Assembly: GCF_001186125.1 (NCBI RefSeq)
Contig: NW_014039997.1
Coordinates: forward strand, 7,731 to 34,302
From: Sphaeroforma arctica JP610
Lineage: Eukaryota > Opisthokonta > Ichthyosporea > Ichthyophonida
Length of the DNA stretch: 26,572 nucleotides
Reading direction: 5' to 3'
Part shown: in pieces, positions 1 to 10,881 of the stretch
Position numbering within the stretch: the stretch's first letter is position 1
How the letters are laid out: each line of letters begins with the position of its first letter
Notes under the pieces: generated by a model
Told to the model about the DNA's origin: nothing
Seen by the model: the letters and a program-made list of their open reading frames with translations, nothing else
The model's database searches: none
Made by a program: the position numbers and the translations under genes

Positions 1-146
<146 letters not shown>

Positions 147-700
147 CTCTTTCAAAAGTATCCAGTTGTTATTGTTGCGTCTTTCTCGTTGATCTATCCG
201 TATTGGCTTTTACATATCTTGCAGTCGTGGTGCAAATAGTTTGTGTCTACCCAATCTACAATATGGACTACGTGTGAAGACAATATGAAAGAGTTGTTTT
301 GGTGTGTGATCACTTTTAGTTCGTCAACACATCTCTCTATGCTAAGCGCGCATGTGTGAATCAGTAGTACTCAGGTTTCATACCAAGTCAAAAAGCGATT
401 GTATGTATTCATATGTATGCGAATCCAAAATGTTTACGAAGTAAGTGAATACACTCTTTTTTATTGTACAAGCACTTAACAAATGTTAAGCGCCAGTATC
501 GCATGCATAGCCCGGTTTATTATGCTTATCTATTTTTGCTGTGTGCATCCCTGTTCCTCGCCACTTGTTGTCATTGGTGATGCATTCGTGTCACACCTCA
601 TTTTTTTACAGCGTCTATGCTCGATTATATGTTTTGTTCTAGATTGATTTGGTCAGCTTTTCAATATGTTTTGATCATCTCCATACTTCCCTGTCCACAG
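147..700. other. Probable intron or upstream sequence of the flotillin-like gene
   Basis: No coding segment was recognised here. The last bases form a plausible acceptor (pyrimidine-rich stretch, then CTGTCCACAG at 691-700) for the exon that starts at 701. Upstream flotillin exons (SPFH domain) were looked for and not found, so they either lie beyond the window or were missed. Confidence 0.4.
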
Positions 701-1716
701 ACTCGTGCCACGGCAGAGGCGTTTAGTCATCAGCAGCAGGAAGAAGCGGGAGCCGAACAACTAAAGGAGAAAGCGCGTGTCTTTGAGTTGTATGGGCCTG
801 CCGCCACTGCTAATATGGTGCTCGATGTTGTACCACAGGTATATCTTGGAGCTCATAAAGAATCTGTGCAATATGGGTGCATGTGATAGTGAGTAATTTA
901 TTGTGTTATCAATTTGTCCGTGGTATCAGAGTACATTAAATTAATTTCGTCTGATTTAAAAGATAGCGGGGGAGGGGGGGGGAGTGTTAAGAGCTTCTGT
1001 GCGTGCTTGCGTTCGGGTGCTTGTGTTCATATGTGTTTGCACCGGTAGGTGAAGACACGTTTTATCAACATAAATTTGTTCAGATACTGATTGCCTGTGT
1101 ATGTACGAGTATGCACCCCCGTGTGTATATACATATATGTATTTTGTACACCATACTTTGTCTTAATTTACAACTCAATCGTCGACCATTTGCTAGTGCA
1201 TTTCCCATTCGCGCACATGACCATGTATCATACACCTGACGATAGTCACTGAACACATACACGCTTCGTACCGCGAGCAGGCGGTTGCGGAAGTGTCCTC
1301 TCAACTGGAGCAGGTCGAACGGATCAATATAGTGGGTAGTCATCCAAGTGTAGGGGCAATACCTAGAGAAGTTAGTCGCGTTGTTGCCCAAGTTCCTAAG
1401 CTCATAGACCAGCTCACAGATCTCCACGTCACTGAGGTGAGTTGACATTTATTCGATCATGTTGTATAATTCGTTGCACAATGCTAGTGCGGATGCCGAT
1501 AAGTTTCAGTTGCACATTGTTAAACTTCCAGTGACGCTGCGCCGCAGCCGTGTAGTTTACTAAGTATGTTCTCATTATAAGCGCTATTCCGTTTCTGTTC
1601 ACAATGCTCCACAGTATATAAGCAACAGTATCAAGGACAACCACAACCTTGCCGATCAAGAAACACGTCAAACACGGGTCCGAACAAATTTCTCGACTTC
1701 AACGGGAGACCGGTAG
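701..1716 (+). CDS. Flotillin-like protein, C-terminal exons (partial gene)
   Basis: Flotillins are SPFH-family membrane scaffold proteins that oligomerise through an Ala/Glu-rich coiled-coil tail. Exon A (701-838, 46 codons) carries AEQLKEKARVFELYGPAATA and NMVLDVVPQ, which follow the family pattern AEAxxxKAExYxxYGdAA...LVLeaLPQ. Exon B (1281-1436, 52 codons) carries EVSSQLEQVERINIVGS and VAQVPKLIDQLTDL, which match the following KIAAPLxKxDEIVVLSG and LPxxVxxLTGVDL blocks. Both exons start and end in phase 0 and are bordered by AG (700, 1280) and GT (839, 1437), so the joined frame runs through without a gap in the family alignment. The intron between them is 442 bp. The SPFH domain would lie upstream and is not seen. 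What is visible is the tail only. Recognition is from remembered family patterns, not a search. Confidence 0.75.
968..984 (+). other. G-run in intron
   Basis: Seventeen bases, nearly all G, about 130 bp after the exon A donor. It could fold as a G-quadruplex in the + strand or RNA. Function unknown. Confidence 0.5.
1615..1716 (+). CDS. Possible terminal exon of the flotillin-like gene
   Basis: A good acceptor (pyrimidine-rich, CTCCACAG ending at 1614) is followed by 33 open codons in phase 0 with exon B, then TAG at 1714-1716. The encoded tail (starting YISNSIKDNHNL) is polar and does not match a conserved flotillin block. Flotillin C-termini vary, so this is not disqualifying. The call rests on splice phase and position only. 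Confidence 0.4.
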   Translation, partial: YISNSIKDNHNLADQETRQTRVRTNFSTSTGDR

Positions 1717-3343
1717 CCTCAGCTGTGGTCTACTGAGGTGTAGACTCTTCCCGTCTCCGAGTAGTACGTAGGATCGTGAGCCTTCATTACAGCAAACACA
1801 AATTACACAATAGATTTATCAGAGCGTAAACCAAAACACGCTCTAGCAAATATCAGAAGAGCCGAATGAGGGCCACACAGACACCGCCCATTCGTATAAG
1901 GACAGCAATTTAGGCCAAAAAAAAAAATGTCAAATGGGAATACCAAATAAGGTCGCTTGCAACACTTGCATCCAGCACGGTAAAATTGCGCAACTGCAAT
2001 GGAAGAATTCAAACTGAGTCAAGCAACGACTGGGCGAGAGCTTAGAACATTAGGATCAGGAAAATGTCAGTTTCTTCAGAGTCTGACAATCTCATACAGT
2101 CCGCAATACGAAGGCGAGATAATCTCACACACTCCACAATTTATGGGTGAGATTACTACCAATCAAAAAGAGTGAATCAATACACAAAATACGATGTATA
2201 CAGCCTCATAGACCATACATGGGCCCACTTAGTCTCAATCCACCTACTCGTTGGATAACACAGTCATCGAGCCTGAACCAAAAAATATAGTCATCAGTAC
2301 AAACGCCAGATAGAGTCCCACGAATACAGTCGGCTCCCAGAGGTGTGAAAGAAGCTTATCACTACAGCTGAAGACAAAAAATATTCTGCACGATGATTAT
2401 GCTAAACAAGGCGTGTGTGAGTATTTCTCGGCCCGTTTCGGCCGTAGGAATCATCAATTCCAAGTATGTTACGTACCTTCGCGATACTTTACTGCGATAA
2501 AATATATCATAACGCCATACAGCGATCGATTCGAGAAACCCGGTGTTGTTTTTTCGTAATACATTTTTTATTGGTCTCGAGAAATTAGAATGTCATTGAT
2601 TTAAATTGATATGTAGACCAACTGCACGCGAATCCACCCCTGAGCAAAATGCAACATATAAATATGTTGTTGCGTGGAACATTGTGCTAAGACTAAGATT
2701 CATTTGATCCTCACGTATATCATTTCCGAATAATTAAACTTTTGCACATTATAAACATCTTGTAGGTACGTCCTATCTCACAGATTGATACCGTAATATT
2801 TTTCCACGCATTGCCGGACGAACATCTGACCTCTCGTATCCAATATATCGCTTCAAAGGAAGATGAACGAGTGTGAACTTCTACACCTAAATATTTAATA
2901 ATTGCTAAGAACAATCGCACAGATATGACAATGTTGAGCAAACAAATCTACAAATGGGGTGCAAAAGTACAACAAATGCATATTTATTTTAATAGCTAGA
3001 TGCTTGTTCGTATATGACTGAATAGTGTTTTAAACAACAAGAGGGTGAAAGTATATGCACGTGCACATGCAAAATAGGTTGAGTGCACCGTCATATTTGT
3101 GGGGGAGTTTATGCATGTTTTAATTCCTTGCGTGCTATCGTTTTTAAGAATATTACGAAGCCAGACAAACTGCTGCTTTATAAGCATGTAATTTATTTTT
3201 GAATAATTAATTTCATACTCTATGACTATCCCATATATTTTTTAAAGCTACTGCATACGTTTATAAAAGCCTGTGAAATAAATTATGTAAAGTTAGATAT
3301 GAGTTTTGATTTCACAACTCTCGGCTGGCATCTGAGGAAAATT
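1717..3343. other. No gene recognised
   Basis: AT-rich sequence with short, unrelated open frames on both strands that show no recognisable motif. A weak two-copy repeat with a period near 37 bp sits around 2085-2157. No clear polyadenylation signal for the gene upstream was identified. Confidence 0.5.
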
Positions 3344-3526
3344 GGGACATTGAAAGGTAGATATCATCTTATACAGATTGATCATGAGTCTCTAGAACCA
3401 CTCTGCTCTTCATCGGTATCGCCAAATATGATTATTGTAAGGACTTATCGTACATGGCTGATAATAAGAATCATTTCGCTACCTTTGATGCTAAGTACCT
3501 GGAGAAATTTCTGAACCGGGAATTTG
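3344..3526 (+). pseudogene. Decayed copy of an unrecognised coding segment (copy 1)
   Basis: This is similar, at roughly 85% by eye, to 5008-5206. It begins LKGRYHLIQIDHESLEP and, after a 4-base loss relative to copy 2 near 3400, continues in the next frame with FIGIAKYDYCKDLSYMADNK and later KYLEKFLNREF. Many of the differences from copy 2 are silent or conservative (for example AKYDYC versus VRYDSC), which points to past protein-coding constraint. The protein family is not recognised. The 4-base shift suggests a dead duplicate, or an exon no longer used. The copies are direct repeats 1.66 kb apart, so local tandem duplication or two insertions of one element are both possible. Confidence 0.5.
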
Positions 3527-5007
3527 AGCTATGGAGGATTTAGGGCGCTGGTGCTGAATATGTAAAACTGGTATTATTTGTACTTTTTATAACCACACAA
3601 TACCTTTATTTCTAGTTGTGGCATATTAGTCAACGTTACGGGTGTTACTTCGTCGTGACGTTTGCAACGGAGCATAGAAACCCGTCAGAAATCAATTATC
3701 TCCCGCGCAGTAGAACGAGCCCCATTTAGAGCACAGATTTATAGAAACCAAAAGAGGCGATATTCGAAAATTCGAAGCTCAAAACATTCGTTTTAGCCAC
3801 CACTGCAATCATGTCCTTTAAATAGGGCCCAGTAAGCACTGTGCGTTGTTCCCGGGAAAGGCCACGCATTCAACATCGGCATTTGCTGATCTAAGTGAAC
3901 GCGGCAGCAAAATAGAATACTATGACACTTACTATCATTAGTAAATCGCCACTGCCCTGTGTAAAATGCACAGAGAGAGAACAAAACCTACTCAAAGACG
4001 TTTTCATCATGAGAGAACCGACACCAGAAAGTTCACAGCCGACACGCACAGATATATTGTAGTGATGCGCGTAGTGACTCGCTTTGATAGCTTTGGGTGT
4101 ATACATATACAGATATACAAACTTTAATCCGCATGCATGTGAATTAATTTTGGCCCAGATGAAAAAGTGTGTGATCGTTTATTCTAGATTTGAGTAGTCT
4201 CGACACCATGCCAGTCATTTATATTCTAGGCCGCTCACATGCAGATGCGTGTACCCTTGCCAGTCATCGTTCCAGACAAGACCGCGTGGGGCCTCCACTG
4301 TTTCCTTCATACTGGAGCGAAGCCGCATATCTATACAAGAATGAATGAAGAGAATGGTTTTGCTCCACCTTGTGAAAAACACAGACCATACAACTCCTAG
4401 TAATATGAGGTCACACATGAACACTAACCAACAAGAAAATACCAAGAGGGGACATGTAATGAGCATAGAAAGCGTTTACCCAGTGCAAGGGACAACGTAT
4501 CGTCACAGGGAGTCTCAACTTCAAGGTCGCAGCCGGAGCTTCAAATGGGAGCTACCAGTCAACAGAAGAGTATAAGCTATACTCAAGTCTCTATAGATGC
4601 CTCTTATGGTATCTTCACACGCCAATGTCTGCTAGAGTTGATGAGAATCAGCATTTAACTGAGACTCAACAACGATGCGGAGTCGAATGGCAAGGTCTGT
4701 AGATTTATTGCAGAATAATTACGCAAGTACTGAAGCAGAAAAGTATTAAGCAATAAAGCAAATGCTGACACAAAAGAGAATATAGAACAACCAAGCGTAA
4801 ATCATATGTGAATGCTTTGCGTAATTTAAATGTATGAGGAATTCCCAAGTGTTAGGGTAAGTACGGGAACCAACCCACACGACATGTATATCAAAGGCGG
4901 ATATGCTGCTGCGATCCATTTGAATATATATGGGTTCGGGTTTAAATAGTTTGGTCAGGTTTTATTTGATACGTTATAGCAAGACATTCTTTGAATGATC
5001 GATAATA
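3527..5007. other. No gene recognised
   Basis: An open frame at 4208-4348 (+, starting MPVIYILGRSHADA) and another at 4345-4575 (+) have fairly protein-like composition, but no family could be assigned and neither has strong splice or start context. Confidence 0.4.
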
Positions 5008-5223
5008 GGGGCATTGAAAGGTAGATATCATCTTATACAGATTGATCATGAATCTCTAGAACCAACCACTCTGCTCTTCATCGGTATCGTCAGATATGAT
5101 AGTTGTAAGGACTTATCCTACATGGCTGACAATAAGAATTGTTTCGATAGCTTTGACGCCAAGTACTATCTCGAGCAACTGGATAAATTTTTACACCGAG
5201 AATTTGGAAAGTGCGAAACCAAT
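5008..5223 (+). CDS. Unrecognised coding segment or exon (copy 2)
   Basis: Open copy of the segment duplicated at 3344-3526. It reads LKGRYHLIQIDHESLEPTTL, then LSYMADNK, then YLEQLDKFLHREFGKCETN. The frame has no ATG of its own near the start of the similarity, and a consensus donor (GTAAGC) follows at 5224, so an internal exon is the simplest reading. The amino-acid composition is that of a soluble globular protein, with a central Asp/Lys/Asn-rich stretch. I do not recognise the family. A G-rich tract begins 25 bp after the proposed donor. Confidence 0.4.
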
Positions 5224-5247
5224 CGTAAGCTGTATTCTATTTTTTCC

Positions 5248-5276
5248 GGGGGAAGGGGAGGGAGGGAGGGAGGGGG
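5248..5276 (+). other. G-quadruplex candidate
   Basis: Six successive G-runs of three to five G separated by one or two A, a textbook G4 pattern on the + strand. It lies just downstream of the proposed exon donor, much as the 968-984 tract lies downstream of flotillin exon A. Confidence 0.7.
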
Positions 5277-7283
5277 TTAAGTGTTCGAACTCAGTTGTAC
5301 CCAAATCACTCGCCTGCTCCAAGCTGAGGTCGGCTTTGTTTCGCCGTTATCCCTGGTTCTGGTGTCGAGGTGCCTTATTCTTTCCAAAGCTGATATTATT
5401 TTTGCATATCACCTTTGTTATTTACATTACTAGACCTTTTTCTTTATTTTTTCGCAAATAAAATGACTATTCACTGCTACTAGGTTCCATATTGTCCTCA
5501 ATTTAGAAGTGCATTCAAAACTTGCTTGTATCACAGCAACAAGTAGTAATTTCGAAATGCACATGGCGTTCACTCAATAATCTCAAGAATGCAGTCCTGG
5601 ACATATGTATATACAACTACATATCTTGGGCGTTAAAAATAGTATTATCCACACACAGCCACGTCATTCGTAGTGTATATGTTTTTTCTCATTTAGTCAT
5701 CGATATACGTTCAGCCTTGGTCTGCTTTCCATCGTACTGGAAGTACAGAAATATGGATTTCCTTAGTAATCTTGCAGTGCTTTAATATATGTTTTCTGTT
5801 TCAGTAATAAATTATATTGCGACCAAGTGTGTGAACCTGTTGGTTTACATCATTTCACGTGATTGTAGTTTTTCACGTGCGTGGTTTATGATTTTAAAGA
5901 CGCCGCACATGATTTGGGCCCTTACACACGTTAAAAATATATTTCGCCTCCTTGCACGCACTTTAAATGAGAGGGGGCAACAAATGCTCGTATTATTTGA
6001 ACATAAATTTACGTATATCCAGCTTCGGGGCATGCACGAAAAATAACGATACTTGCATATTTAAGTATATTGGGTACTTACAACGTAAAGTGCTTCCAAA
6101 TAAAATTATCTCTCGTGTTGTTTGTCACTTATAGTGATATCAAGTACCTTAACGAGTTTGAAATGAAATCTTTTGCACTTGATGTAAGAATTTCGACTTA
6201 ATTATATTCTCAACAAGCTTCGTGTTTTTTGAATCGCGCATACGTATTACTACAATCCCACTCGTATTCATGCTGGCTAAATTTGTCGATATAAATTCGC
6301 CGCTATTCCCAAACAGTCCACCTCATAGCTTTTCAATTATTTATAGCAGTAGTTAGGCCACATGAGAATCCAGTTACTAATTTCTTAGACGGATGCACGG
6401 GGATACGAGGTGAAGATAAGCTGATATGCCGAAAAGATCTTTGGAATACGATGAGCTCAAATTCATGTTGTTTATAAACTTAGAAAATCCTGCTTTCAGG
6501 GATAGTCATTTTCACTCATTGCGATCTTCTTGGACATTCCAGCTTATATGTAGAGTCGATGATGCAACAAACTTGAAATTAGTGATATTAAACGTGTCGA
6601 CGACTAGAAGCAAAAATGTTGCTTAAGATCCATATTTATGTATTCTTGCTCTGCTCTAGCGGTCATCAGAATGATCGATTGCTATTGAAAACGCTCCGCC
6701 TACGCCGATGTAGAATTAAGGATGTTCACTAGGAATGAAGCGACTGAGGGGGGGGGGTGATCAGTTATAGACCATAAAAGGATCAAGAAAATTATTAGAT
6801 CACCTCCCAATATACCACAAAAGAAGACATTCAAAGTATAGGGATACACCGTATGCAAAAGTGTATCGGTACATATGTGCAACGTAAAGGTCGGACGAAA
6901 ATTGATGCAAAGTCCGCAAAAGGTGGGCAAAAACGAGGAGTAGCAAACGCAGAGCAAAAAAGTAATAAGCAAGTAAATACTTTCTCAAGTGATCCCATGC
7001 AAAAGTATGTGCAAATGCAACACAAGTCTCAAATAAGGATGTGTATGCTCAAAATACCAAACCGACTCCATTAGCGCATCATTTGCAACAAAGAAGGACG
7101 TCATGTAGAATAGAATTTCTGCGAAAAACAATCCTAGGGCATTAGCTGCTATGCCTAAATATGCACAACTACAATTCTCAGCAGTGTTCTCCTATAGAGG
7201 AGCAATAGGCTGCCAGTAGATTTAGGCAGCAGTGCTCGGATTATAAGACGGGAGTATTATCAATTCGATATTTAATTTATACG

Positions 7284-7323
7284 CACCAAGCAGCAATACA
7301 AGTCACCAAGCAGTAATACAAGT
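7284..7323. repeat. Two-copy 20-bp tandem repeat
   Basis: CACCAAGCAGCAATACAAGT is followed directly by a copy with one substitution. Confidence 0.85.
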
Positions 7324-7420
7324 CCTACTTGATGCGATCACAGCTTCAAAATAGTGAAGCTTGTTGTCGACAAAGATACACCATAACGAATGGGTTCTCC
7401 CTGTAGTCAACAAAATTGAG

Positions 7421-7438
7421 ACTTGACTGCAGTCAAGT
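7421..7438. repeat. 18-bp perfect palindrome
   Basis: ACTTGACTGCAGTCAAGT equals its own reverse complement. A further TGACTTGAC half-motif follows at once. Whether it binds a protein is unknown. Confidence 0.8.
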
Positions 7439-8898
7439 AATGACTTGACCGAATTAGCCCAGCGTCCACGGTAGAGTTCCCAGGACATACATTAATATTG
7501 TTGTGGATGCATCTGAGGAGAGGCTGGGGTGTGGAAATCCGGGCCTGCTGCTTAGCCATGTTGATGTTCTGTTTGTAAGTATGCGTAACACAAGCAAGGC
7601 GATGTCTTCTCTGTGTCCTAGTTAATGTTTTCAATGATGGCGAGGTTGCCAGTTGATTGATGAACCTCAGAAAAGGCGGCAACCTTTCTGTACGTATGTG
7701 GATGAGTATTGTTGTTAGTCATGTTACTAAGGTTGTTCGATACGAAATACTGTAGTTTTTGTTAGGCATTGTCAGTTGTTGAACATTGTAAAACACTTCT
7801 CTTTCTTTGTAGTGGGTATTCTGGTATTCTGCATCTAGCAGGACGCCCGTCCTTAGCCTACTATGTACTATCGGCTACAAAGATGCCAAACTTATCAAAT
7901 GTTGATCGAATCTTTTTCTGAGTTGATCTCGTACATTGCTGACCAGTGGACAAAGCAGCAGTCGTTTGCCCATCGTGCAAAGCTATGTTTGTCTGGGTTT
8001 AGTGTCTTGAGGGCTACTGTCTAATATCGATATGTATATTTCTAGTGAGCTGACCAGTACAAATGATAGACAGAATTCAAACAAATAATTATTTTTTATT
8101 GAAACCCGAGAAGTAATTGTATGTCGTTAGGGTGTGCGCATAACTTTAAATATGAAAGCTCTGATTGATATCGACAACGCTTAGATTCACTCCTGGATGT
8201 GCATCTCTTATTAAAAGCGTTTCCGCCTTGCTTCTTCTTCTTCTTTAGGTTTATAAGGTCGTTGATTTTTCTACCCTTTGTTTCATCCTTGTTTCTTTAG
8301 TTATCTGACTAACTGTGGGCATAAATGGTAGTATACAAATCCCTGCCCAAGTAGTTCTGTGTAAGTGAGCCAATGGTTGTACCATTTCTTGCGTCTTGGT
8401 TAGTAGTTTTCAATCAAGTTCGTTTTCATAAACTAAAGGGCGTGCGACTCGTTAAAATACTGTTTTCGTTTCGATCGTTTGCCTACATCCAATGAATGCA
8501 CTATGTTCAACAATTTGAAGACGAGAATATTTAAATGTATAACCTTCGAGTGATCAGGTAAGTTTTGCTAGGTTGGGACCAATGATATTCCGTATAGAGG
8601 CGGTAGCTATTTATAGCGTAGCGCAAGTTTGTTGTTTCAATCGTGTAGGTCTTTCTTGTACACGAATTCTCCGTGTGTGGAGCGTTCTGTGTGTTTATTT
8701 ACTTACGCATAGAGTATTCGTGCTTCATGCGCCATTGCGGTTGAAGTTGATACATGCTTTCTTCTCATCTCCTGATCTTGATTCACCCTTGCCACCTCGG
8801 CCGAAGATGCAATAGTTTGAGCATATCTTGTATGTGCAGTAGATCTTGCTTACTTTACAGGTGTGATAGTGGCTAGCAGCGTCTCGATTGACGTGCTT

Positions 8899-9122
8899 TG
8901 TAGAACAAAAAGAACACTATCATCAGATCTAGAATAAAACTACAATTAGGTACCAATAATGGCGCACCCCAGGAACAGTCAAGTGATAGGTGTCAAAGGT
9001 GTCAAATATACTCACCAAAATATGTCATGTCTAAAACACTTACGTGTGAACGCACATGCCTAGAAAGTGTATGTGCATATATAACCCTCCATATATGGTG
9101 GAATGAAGCTACTCTACTTACA
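8899..9122 (+). repeat. Left terminal repeat of the copia fossil (LTR-like)
   Basis: Begins TGTAGAAC and ends CTTACA, giving TG...CA ends. It aligns with 23681-24016 once the LINE fragment in the latter is set aside. It abuts copia reverse transcriptase sequence almost directly, which is unusual for a 5' LTR and suggests an internally shortened derivative. Confidence 0.5.
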
Positions 9123-9128
9123 AAAAAG

Positions 9129-9212
9129 TACACAGACACAAGGGGTAAATTACGATGAGACATTTGCACCCAAGTATTTACCTGCTCTCATGAGACTCTC
9201 TGTGGTCAAAAC
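9129..9212 (+). pseudogene. Copia reverse transcriptase, N-terminal fragment (fossil)
   Basis: Carries the hallmark YDETFAP of copia polymerase start regions. It is followed by unrelated sequence (9213-9640) before the next polymerase block. Confidence 0.75.
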
Positions 9213-9640
9213 CGAATAACGCTCAGTAAAGAGCTTTTAAGTCTGAAATAAGACTCAGTCAGAAAGTGACATTGGGAACGGCGCGTCTGCTATATATATT
9301 AATCACGATCCTATGTGGAACAAGACTCTCTCTACCATCGGGTGATGTGAAGATACCCGTGTATATGGTTTCGGATGAGTCATCACTTCTATCTCATTAA
9401 AGTCTCTATTCCACTAATCGGTCCGGTCCTCTGGTCCGGACCTCAAATAATCACCCAGGTCCGGTCCTCTAGTCCGGTCCTCTGGTCTGGACCTCAAATA
9501 ATCACCCAGGTCCGGTCCTCTAGTCCGGTCCTGGATTCCTCTCTTGCAGGTCCGGTCCTCTGGTTCGGTCCTAAACTTCTCTCTCAGGTCCGGTCCTCAG
9601 GTCCGGTCCTAAATATCCACCTAGGGTACTTTATCAGCCA
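9213..9640. other. About 430-bp unclassified insertion within the copia polymerase region
   Basis: This separates two copia polymerase blocks that lie only about ten residues apart in intact relatives. Its composition differs from the surroundings: an AT-rich first half, then a GC-rich tandem repeat array. No clear target duplication or terminal motif was found, so its class is unknown and the borders are approximate. Confidence 0.5.
9419..9612. repeat. GGTCCGGTCC-type tandem array, 51-bp higher-order unit
   Basis: Repeated GGTCCGGTCCTC and the palindrome GGTCCGGACC, with AATAATCACCCA spacers. Two near-identical 51-bp units (about 9424-9474 and 9475-9525) are followed by more diverged units. 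Because 51 is a multiple of three, a + strand frame stays open through it, but the SSPVL/GPVLW-type repeat peptide is probably incidental. Confidence 0.85.
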
Positions 9641-9836
9641 CACAAAGGTGGAACGTTGAACAGATGTAGGCTGATACGGCCTACCATTACGCAGACTTGG
9701 ACGAACCGATCTTCATACGTCCCCCAAAAGGCTCCGGTACTGTAGGGCTCCCAGAAGACTTCATTGTGTCCTTTAAAAGAGCATCTACGGTCTCAAACAG
9801 GCAGGTCGCCTATATCAAGTTAAAGCTCTTAGGGAA
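9640..9836 (+). pseudogene. Copia reverse transcriptase, middle fragment (fossil)
   Basis: Contains DLDEPIFIRPPKGSG, the conserved copia block after the first catalytic Asp region, and ends near KLKLLGK, where the LINE begins. The polymerase resumes near 23085. Confidence 0.8.
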
Positions 9837-9837
9837 A

Positions 9838-10515
9838 ATATTATTTATTTCAAAAGAGATAAGTTACAATGTATGTACATATTGTATGGCTCTCATAGCC
9901 ATTGTAGTGGTACGGGATGATCGATGAGAAGAAGTGGTCAGTAAATTCCCATTTGAAACTTGGGCCAAGTGAGTCGACGATCGAGAATATGCGCTTGGAC
10001 AATTCAGGCCGGTGCTGACAAAAAACTGACACCATCGAGTGTGCCACGTATTCGCTTGCTGACCTACCAAGTAGTGTACCCACCTCTGTGGTACGGATTT
10101 GGTCGGCACCGTGTAGTGCCGTGGAATGGGATAGTGCAAATTACGAAACACCGAGTAGGACCAGGTTATCCATCATAATTCGGTTGAGGAGCGAGGTTGG
10201 GGGTAAACCAATGCCGCATCAGACCATGGATACACTCGGCATGTGCAGGTTGGCCTGGATCGGAAGTATCATAGGCGGAACCAACAAGCGCGATGACCAA
10301 AATTTGGAAGTAGTACTTCAACAGCGTGTTTAGCCGGGGAATGAGGAACATCTGCTGATGTGTTAGAGACGGGTGGGGGTACTGGGATTGTTCTGCATGC
10401 CGGAGAAAGGATCCAAGGTGTTCGTGGAGGGTCCAGATGCCGTGGAAGTCGTGGCACTCCTGTAATTGCTGGAGGAGGTCAGGGCCAATGGGAGCGTCGG
10501 ATTAGTTGTTGGATG
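9838..10515 (-). mobile_element. LINE 3' portion, left of the inserted LTR
   Basis: Continues the LINE after the solo LTR: the GATG duplicated at both LTR borders joins 19033 with 10515. On the - strand short coding-like stretches (LQECHDFHGIWTLHEHLG near 10460) are followed by a 3' tail. The last about 110 bp (9950-9838) match the fragment at 23869-23985 closely, ending in an AATATT-type terminus. Confidence 0.75.
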
Positions 10516-10680
10516 TGTAAGTTTCGGTCTATTAAGGCGATATTAACGCCTCAGAGTAAATAAACGCTTAGGGTAAGTCTAAGTATATCAAAATTTAAAA
10601 GTAAATAACCGAAATGAGTCTTTTAGTAAAGTTAGGTATACCTCGTGAAAACAGCAATACTCTGAGGGATTGTGAGGCTG

Positions 10681-10764
10681 AGACATTGCCTATATATAAT
10701 CCTCTCAGTACTGTTTTCGCCCAGACATTGCCTATATATAATCCTCTCAGTACTGTTTTCGCCG
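10681..10764. repeat. 42-bp tandem duplication within the solo LTR
   Basis: Units 10681-10722 and 10723-10764 differ at one base and each includes TATATATAAT. The sister LTR has a single unit (around 24824-24864), so the duplication arose in this copy or its source. Confidence 0.9.
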
Positions 10765-10881
10765 AAGGGATTTTATTTAGCGCTTCGTTGTCGCTCTATT
10801 ATATGTTTCGTTTGGGCGAATCCGAGAGACTCATAAAATCCTATCTTTAGAAAGAAAAGAAAAAAAAGAAAAAAATACTCT

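Larger units (their letters stand above)
5281..8898. other. No gene recognised; minor repeats only
   Basis: 3.6 kb with no convincing coding region. Short open frames exist (for example 6426-6626 + and 6853-7074 +) without known motifs. Small structures present are a 20-bp tandem pair at 7284-7323, an 18-bp perfect palindrome at 7421-7438, an imperfect hairpin pairing 7149-7161 with 7218-7231, and a G-run near 6748-6757. Confidence 0.5.

Noticed and set aside
1080-1448. - strand open frame of 122 codons
   Set aside because: Antisense to flotillin exon B; the + strand has family motifs and splice sites.
4345-4740. Possible copia RNase H remnant (STEAEKY-like words)
   Set aside because: Resemblance is limited to a few residues, and no neighbouring polymerase block supports it.
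5283-5300. GTTCGAACTC, resembling a tRNA T-loop (B box)
   Set aside because: No A box, acceptor stem or cloverleaf could be built around it.
6348-6626. Possible exon or small gene (frame MPKRSLEYDELKFMLF and a coding-like upstream frame)
   Set aside because: No family recognised, and splice borders are ambiguous; not distinguishable from chance.
6853-7074. 73-codon Lys/Gln-rich + strand frame
   Set aside because: Low-complexity composition with no start context or homology; the opposite strand is equally open in several frames.
9375-9659. 94-codon + strand frame with GPVLW/SSPVL repeats as a repeat protein
   Set aside because: It is open only because the tandem unit is a multiple of three; it lies in an insertion in a dead element.
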